This document shows positions 53,684 to 64,000 of a stretch of 64,000 nucleotides of DNA, in pieces; within the stretch, counting starts at the first letter, position 1, and each line of letters opens with the position of its first letter. The notes under the pieces are model-generated. The model was not told the origin of the DNA. It did no database searches and saw only the letters and a program-made list of their open reading frames with translations. This DNA is from Micromonospora orduensis (GTDB lineage Bacteria > Actinomycetota > Actinomycetes > Mycobacteriales > Micromonosporaceae). Position numbers and translations under genes: made by a program. The stretch spans positions 1 through 64,000 of the forward strand of contig NZ_VDFY01000093.1 in NCBI RefSeq assembly GCF_006228125.1, written 5' to 3'.

Positions 53684-54711
53684 TCATCGGTCGGGCCGTC
53701 GTACGGGACATCCTCGACGGCGACGACGCCCGGGTGGTGGATCTGATCCGCCACGCGTACCTGCTGCACGAGCAGGGCCGCACGAGCCTGCCGCACTCGG
53801 TCTTCCTGCGCTTCCCGCAGCGACCCGGCGACCGCATCATCGGCCTGCCCGCCTACCTCGGCGCCGACCCGCCGGTGAGCGGGATCAAGTGGATCTCCTC
53901 CTTTCCCGGCAACCTGGCCATCGGGCTGGAGCGGGCCAGTGCGGCCATCCTGCTGAACTCGATGCGTACCGGCCACCCGGTGGCCCTGGTCGAGGGTTCG
54001 GTCATCTCGGCCCGGCGTACCGCGGCGAGCGCGGCGCTCGCAGCCGGTCTGCTCACCGCGCACCGCCGGCCGGACGGTCTGGCCCTGATCGGCTGCGGGC
54101 TGATCAACCAGCAGGTGCTGCGGTTCGTGGCCGGCACCCTCGCCCCGCCGCCCGCGCTGACGGTGTTCGACACCGACCCGCGCCGGGCCGAGGCCGTCGC
54201 CGAGGCCGCCCGGGCCCTGCTGCCGGAGATGCCGACGACTGTGGCCGGGACCGCCGAGGAGGCGTTGGCCGCGCACCGGCTGGTGTCGATCGCCACCACC
54301 GCCACCGAGCCCCACCTCGACCTGGCCGCCTGCCGGCCCGGCGCGGTGGTGCTGCACCTGTCCCTGCGCGACCTGCTCCCCGACGGGCTGCTGACCGCGC
54401 GCAACGTGGTCGACGACCCCGATCACGCCTGCCGCGAGGGCACCTCGTTGCAGTTGGCCGAGCGGCTCACCGGCGGCCGGGACTTCATTCACGCCACCAT
54501 CGGCGCGCTGGCCGACGGCCGGGTGCGACTGCCCGTCGACGACGTGCCGGTGGTGGTGTCCCCGTTCGGCCTCGGCGTGCTGGACCTCGTGCTCGCCGAG
54601 CACGTGCGTGCCACCGCCGACCGGCGACGCCTGGGCGTACGCGTCGACGACTTCCTACCCGTGGTGGACGCCACCGTGGCGTCCACCGGATCCCTGAAGG
54701 AGTGGCAATGA
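53677..54711 (+). CDS. sbnB: SbnB-like diaminopropionate-forming dehydrogenase
   Basis: Ornithine-cyclodeaminase/mu-crystallin family, 344 residues. NAD motif LALIGCGLINQQVL, plus GIKWISSFPGN and LVEGSVISARRTAASAALA in substrate binding. SbnB oxidatively hydrolyses the SbnA product to L-2,3-diaminopropionate and 2-oxoglutarate. GTG 53677 follows GAAGGA and overlaps the SbnA-like stop by seven bases. Together the pair should supply Dap for the NRPS. Confidence 0.85.
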   Translation: MLIIGRAVVRDILDGDDARVVDLIRHAYLLHEQGRTSLPHSVFLRFPQRPGDRIIGLPAYLGADPPVSGIKWISSFPGNLAIGLERASAAILLNSMRTGHPVALVEGSVISARRTAASAALAAGLLTAHRRPDGLALIGCGLINQQVLRFVAGTLAPPPALTVFDTDPRRAEAVAEAARALLPEMPTTVAGTAEEALAAHRLVSIATTATEPHLDLAACRPGAVVLHLSLRDLLPDGLLTARNVVDDPDHACREGTSLQLAERLTGGRDFIHATIGALADGRVRLPVDDVPVVVSPFGLGVLDLVLAEHVRATADRRRLGVRVDDFLPVVDATVASTGSLKEWQ

Positions 54712-54914
54712 CCGACAACCGCAGCTACCGCGTGGTGCTCAACGACGAGGAGCAGTACTCGGTCTGGTGGACCGACCGGGATCTGCCCGCCGGCTGGCGT
54801 GCCGAGGGCACCGAGGGCACCCGCGACGAATGCCTGGCCCGGATCGGCGAGATCTGGACCGACATGCGGCCGCTGAGCCTGCGCCAGCGCATGGAGTCCC
54901 AGGCCACGGCCTGA
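54708..54914 (+). CDS. MbtH-like protein
   Basis: 68-residue chaperone-like partner of adenylation domains. The three invariant Trp regions are present: EEQYSVWW, LPAGW and IWTDMRPLSLR. Overlaps the SbnB-like stop (ATGA). It is followed within 48 bases by the A-domain-first NRPS, which probably needs it for activity. Confidence 0.95.
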   Translation: MTDNRSYRVVLNDEEQYSVWWTDRDLPAGWRAEGTEGTRDECLARIGEIWTDMRPLSLRQRMESQATA

Positions 54915-54961
54915 CCACCTGATCCGATCCCACGCCCGCGCCCGGTCCCCGGAGGAGCACC

Positions 54962-57900
54962 ATGAGCATCGTTCCGCCAGCGGCGCCCGCAGCCGCAGCC
55001 GTCACCCAGGGGGCGGGCACCCTGTCCGAGCTGATCGCCCGGCAGGCCGCGCTGACCCCCACCGCCATCGCGGTGAGCGGCGAGTACGAGCGGCTGGACT
55101 ACGCCGGACTGGACCGGCGGGCCAACCAGCTCGGTCGGTACCTGGCCGAGCGGGGCATCGGCCCGGAATCGCTTGTCGCGGTCAACCTGGACCGCGGCGT
55201 CGACCTCGTGGTCGCGTTGCTGGGAGTGTGGCGAGCCGGTGCCGCGTACCTGCCGCTGGACCCGACCCACCCCGCCGAGCGGCGGCGGCGTCTCTTCGCC
55301 GGCAGCGGGGCCGCGGTGCTGCTCACCCGCGACGCGCTGCGCGACGAGGCGACGCCCGACCGGGTGGTCTGCCTGGACACCGACCGGGCGCGGATCGAGG
55401 GCTGCCCGGACACCGCCGTGGTGCCGTCACCCGACCCGGACTCGGTGGCGTACGCCATCTACACCTCCGGGTCCACCGGTGACCCCAAGGGAGTCCTGAT
55501 CACCCATCGCGGCATCGGCAACCGGGTGACCTGGACGATCGGGGAACACGGCCTGGGCCCCGGCGACCGGGTGCTGCAGAAGACGTCTGTCAGTTTCGAC
55601 GCGGCGGGCTGGGAGTTCTTCGCCCCGCTGGCCAGCGGCGGCACCGTGGTGCTCGCCCCGCAGGGGGCGCACCGGGATCCCGCCGCGCTGGTCGCCGCGG
55701 TCATCCGGCACCGGATCACCGTCCTGCAGGGAGTGCCGTCGGTGTTCGGTCGGCTGGTCGACCAGCCAGGCTGGGCTGACTGCACCAGTCTGCGGCTGGT
55801 CTTCTCGGCCGGGGAGCCGTTGCACGCCGACCTGTGCCGGCGGTTGACTGTCACGCCCGACGTGCGGGTGTGGAACACCTACGGCCCCACCGAGTGCGCC
55901 ATCGACGTGACCGCCCACCCGGTGGACACGGCACAGCCGCCCGGGCCGGTGCCGATCGGACGTCCGCTGCCGGGCGTCCGCGTCCAGGTGCTCGACGCCG
56001 ACCGACGGCCGGTGCCGGTGGGTGTGGTCGGCGAGCTCTACATCGGTGGGGCCAACCTGGGCCGGGGCTATCTGCACCGGCCGGACCTGACCGCCGAACG
56101 GTTCGTGCCCGACGAGTACGGGCCGCCCGGCGCGCGCCTCTACCGCACTGGCGACCAGGTCCGGTGGCGCGGTGACCGGAGCCTGGAGTTCGTCGGCCGG
56201 ACTGATCACCAACTCAAGGTCAACGGGGTACGGATCGAACCGGCCGAGGTGGAGGCGGTGCTCGCCGCGCACCCGGACGTCCAGACGGCGGTGGTGGTGG
56301 GGCACACCGACCCGGCGGGTCGCCGGCAGCTCGCCGCGTACGTCGCCGGCCGGCGGTCACTCGACCCGGCGGCCCTGCGCGCGTTCTGCGTCGGCCGGCT
56401 GCCCGAGGCGCTGGTGCCGGCTGTCTTCCAGCCGGTTGCGGAGTTCCCGCTCACCGCCAGCGGCAAGATCGACCGGTCTGCCCTGCCGGCGATCGACCCT
56501 CTCGACCGGCCGGCGCTACGGCCGCCGCGGACCGCCGCCGAACGGACGGTAGCGGCCATCTGGCGGGACCTGCTCGGCGTCGACGAGGTCGGCGTCGACG
56601 ACGACTTCTACCAGCTCGGCGGCTCCTCACTGGTGACGCTGCTGCTGGAGAGCCGGCTCATCGGGGCGGGCGGCACGGTGACGCTGCGCGACCTGCTCAC
56701 CCACACCACAGTGGCCGCGCAGGCCCGACTCGTGGAGGCGGCCACCGCAGCCACCCCGGCGACCCCGCCGGTGCTGCCGGTGGGACGCGACAGGCCCCTG
56801 CCACTCTCCGCCGCCCAGCACCGGCTCTGGATGCTCGACCAGCTCGACCCGGGCAGCAGGGAGTGGGTCGTTCCGGTGCACGTACGGGTGCCCGCCGCCG
56901 TCCATCCCGACCACGTCCGGGCGGCCCTGCACGCGCTTGAGGCACGGCACGAGCCGTTGCGCACCCGCTACCTGGTGGTCGACGGCGTGGCCCGGCAGCA
57001 GGTCGTGCCGCCGGCAGCTGTCGACCTGGAGGTGCGCGACGTCAGCCACGGCGGGTTGGCCGAACTCATCACCGCACAGCTCGGCCGGGGCTTCGACCTG
57101 AACACCGGTCCGCTGTGGCGGGCCGGGCTGGCCGTCGCCGCCGGCCGCGACCACCTGCTGGTGCTGGCCGTGCACCACATCGCGTCCGACGCCGGCAGCG
57201 CCGACGTCCTCGAACGGGACCTGCGGGAGCTGTGCGACGCCGCCGCGCAGGGACGGCCGGGGGACCTGCCGCAGCTGCGGGTGCAGTACGCCGACTACGC
57301 GGTCTGGCAGAAGCGGCAGCTCACCGACGAGGTCGTCGCGCGGGAGTTGGCGTACTGGCGGGAGACGCTGGCGGGGATGCCCCAGCTGGAGCTGCCGCTG
57401 GACCATCCGCGCCCGGCCCGGCGGGACGCGCAGGGCCGGATGCTCGGGTTCACCGTCGCGGCGGAGATCGTCGGCGCCCTGACCGAGGTGGGTCGGCGCT
57501 GCGCGGCAAGCCCGTTCATGACAGTGCTCACCGGCTTCGCCACGGTTCTCGCCCGCTACACCGGGCAGTGGGACGTGCCGATCGGCACCCCCACGTCGGG
57601 TCACCGGCCCGCCGAGCTGGACCAGATCGCCGGGATCTTCCTCAATCCGGTGGTGCTGCGCTGCACTCTGGACCCGGCGTCCGCCTTCACCCAGGCGGTG
57701 CGGGGGGTCCGCGACCGGACCGTCGCCGCCCTGGCCCACCAGGACCTTCCCTTCGACCGGGTGGTGTACGACCTGGTCGGTGAGCGGGACCTGTCCCGCA
57801 CCCCGCTCTACCAGGTGGCGCTGAACTACCAGGAGGGTGGGATCACCGGCCGGGTGGCCGACGACCCGCTCACGATCGAGGCGCTGCGGCAGGCGTCCAC

Positions 57901-59964
57901 AGTGGCCAAGACCGACCTGACCGTGCACCTGTGGCCGCAACCGGACGGCTCGCTCGCCGGAGCCGTGGAGTACGCCACCGCGCTGTTCGACGACGCCACA
58001 GTGCGACGACTGGCCGACCATTTCGTCCGGCTGCTCCGCGCCGCCGCCGACGAGCCGGACGCCCGGCTGGACCAGCTCGACCCGTTCTCGGCCGAGGAGC
58101 GGCACCGGCTCTTGCACGAGTGGAACGGGCCGACGGTGCCCCGGCCGGCCACCACAGTGGTCGACCTGTTCGAGGCACGCCGCGTGGCGACACCGCAGGC
58201 CGTGGCGTTGCGCCACGGCGACGCGCATACCAGCTACGCCGAGTTGGACGACCGGGCCAACCGCTTCGCCAACCACCTGCGCCGCTCCGACGTCGGCCCG
58301 GGCGCGACCATCGCCGTACTGCTGGAGCGGGGACCCGACCTGGTCGCCGCGATTCTCGGGTGCTGGAAGGCGGGTGCGGCAGGTCTTCCGCTGGATCCCT
58401 CGTACCCGGCCGAGCGGATCGGCTACCTGCTCGACACCGCGGGCGTCGGCCTCGCCATCACCGACTCTCGGTACGCCGACCGGTTCGGGGTGCCCACCCT
58501 CCAGGTGGACACCCACCGGCTGATGGTCAGTTCCGAACCGCCCACCGCGCCGGCTCGTGATCTCGACCCGGCGCAGACGGCGTACGTGCTGTTCACCTCC
58601 GGATCGACAGGCCGCCCCAAGGGGGTGCTGCTCTCCCACGCGGCGGTGACGAACTTCCTGGCCTGCGCCACGGAGACCGAGGCGCTCGGCGACCGGGGTG
58701 GCCGCCCGGCCGGCGGCGGGGCGCCGCTCTTCTCCACCATCGCCTTCGACCTGTCGATCTCCAACCTGTGGGGGCCGCTGGTGGCCGGGCAGCCGGTGAC
58801 CCTGCTGCCGCAGGAGTTCGACCTCACCCAACTCGGCGCGCTGCTGCTGGCCGCCGGCCCGTACGACCGTTTCATCATGACGCCCCCGCATTTGGAGTTG
58901 CTGGCGACGCAGGTCGACGCCGCGCAGGCGCAGCGGCTGGCCGGTCAGCTCTGGGTGGCCGGTGGGGTGCTGCGCCGGTCCGTGGCGAACCAGTGGCTCG
59001 ACCTGCTCGGTCCGGGCGGCCTGATCAACTCCTATGGCCCGACCGAGACCACCGTGATCATGTCGGCGTACCCGGTGGTGGAACCACAGACCAGCGAGAT
59101 CGTGCCGATCGGCCGACCGATGGCGAACACCGTGGTGCGGATCCTGGACGACGCGATGCGGCTGCTGCCGGCCGGCGCCGTCGGCGAGCTGTACATCGGG
59201 GGCGACTGCCTGGCCACCGGCTATCTCGGGCAGCCCGAGCTGACCGCCGAGCGCTTCGTGCCCGACCCCTTCGGCCCGCCGGGTGCCCGCCTCTACCGCA
59301 GCGGCGACCTCGGTCACTGGCGGCCCGACGGGACGATGGCCTTCGTCGGCCGGGTCGACGACCAGGTCAAGGTCCGCGGCTACCGGATCGAACCCGGCGA
59401 GATCAGTGCCGTCGTCGCCCAACACCCGCAGGTACGCGACTGCGTCGTCCTCGCCCACCAGGACCGTCTGGTCGCCTTCTACCGCGGCGAGGCGACCGAC
59501 CTGGCCGCGTACTGCGCCAGGCAGTTGCCCGACTTCATGGTGCCGAGCCTGTTCGTGCCGGTGGAGCGGATCCCCCTCAACGCCAACGGCAAGGTCGACC
59601 GGGATGCCCTGCGCGGCCGGCTCGACGCGGCGCTCGCCGACGGCACCGCCGATCCCGCCGAGTTCGTCGCACCGCAGACCGTGGTGGAGAAGCGGGTCGC
59701 CGCGAACTGGGCGGAACTGCTCGACGCGCGGATCGGCGCGACAGCCGATTTCTTCCTCCTGGGTGGTCACTCGGTGCTCGCCGCCCGGCTGATCGCCGGG
59801 TTGCAGGAGGAGTTCGACCTCGACCTGCCGATCCGGCTGGTGTTCGAGCACCCGACGGTGCGCGCCCAGGCGATCGCCATCGAAGACCTGATCCGGGCGG
59901 AGGTCGACGCGCTGGACGCCGCCGACCTCACCCACGACCTTTCGCGATCTGAGGAGTACCCGGC

Positions 59965-59968
<4 letters not shown>
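54962..59968 (+). CDS. NRPS, domains A-T-C-A-T
   Basis: 1668 residues. A1 (about 20-520) has YTSGSTGDPKG and carrier Ser556 (QLGGSS); the C domain (about 610-1040) has HHIASDA at 738-744; A2 (about 1065-1560) has FTSGSTGRPKG and carrier Ser1604 (LLGGHS). Read by eye, specificity residues are D-A-W-Q-F-A-T-I-D-K for A1 and D-L-S-M-W-A-S-V-I-K for A2; neither gives a sure call, but A1 or A2 is the natural candidate for Dap. No N-terminal C domain, no E, MT or TE domain. ATG 54962 after GGAGGAG. ATGA overlap with the next NRPS gene. Confidence 0.93.

Positions 59969-64000
<4,032 letters not shown>

Overview
The window is very GC-rich, with tightly packed genes, many GTG starts, four-base ATGA/GTGA gene overlaps, actinobacterial regulators (SARP, LAL, IclR, FCD-GntR) and natural-product genes. 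This points to a filamentous actinomycete, most likely Micromonosporaceae. That placement rests on gene style and remembered family resemblance, not on a database search.

Layout. (1) 1-4523: protocatechuate branch of the beta-ketoadipate pathway, pcaHGBDC plus an IclR regulator, all overlapping; pcaH is cut by the window edge. (2) 4510-7060: a DUF2306-type membrane protein and a two-component pair on the minus strand. (3) 7136-11306: a decay zone with an AfsR-like regulator fragment joined to a transposase start, a 5'-truncated domain, a nuclease-like orphan, two degenerate copies of one IS left end flanking an inositol-monophosphatase-family gene, and a P-type ATPase tail. (4) 11583-16019: NAD-type formate dehydrogenase (fused NuoE/NuoF-like subunit plus molybdopterin subunit). 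(5) 16066-19561: a second decay zone with a metal-ATPase piece, a frameshifted acyl-CoA synthetase, a frameshifted PAP2-kinase-flippase gene and an integrase-like piece. (6) 19809-27333: meta-cleavage catabolism (GntR regulator, extradiol dioxygenase, C-C hydrolase, hydratase, aldolase, acylating aldehyde dehydrogenase) with two odd enzymes. (7) 27719-37982: a form I aerobic CO dehydrogenase cluster (AYACSFR motif) with its maturation genes, a LysR regulator and a divergent XdhC. (8) 38143-38453: remnant of an element ending in the 3' end of a tRNA. (9) 38614-45140: LAL regulator and a class II lanthipeptide synthetase with an atypical precursor. (10) 45384 to the end: SARP regulator, dissociated fatty-acid-type enzymes, ACP, stand-alone condensation domain, SbnA/SbnB-type diaminopropionate genes, MbtH and NRPS genes running off the window.

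How the parts work together. The first half is accessory carbon and energy metabolism: two aromatic ring-cleavage routes plus oxidation of formate and CO. The last 18 kb reads as a lipopeptide assembly line. Acyl-chain enzymes build or tailor an acyl-ACP. The free C domain could pass it to an A-T-C-A-T synthetase, and a C-A-T-C synthetase continues the chain. SbnA/SbnB-like enzymes would supply L-2,3-diaminopropionate. A heptamer direct repeat with an 11-bp period sits in front of three or four transcription units of this cluster and is a good candidate for the SARP binding site. I did not see it at the lanthipeptide operon, which suggests the two clusters are regulated separately.
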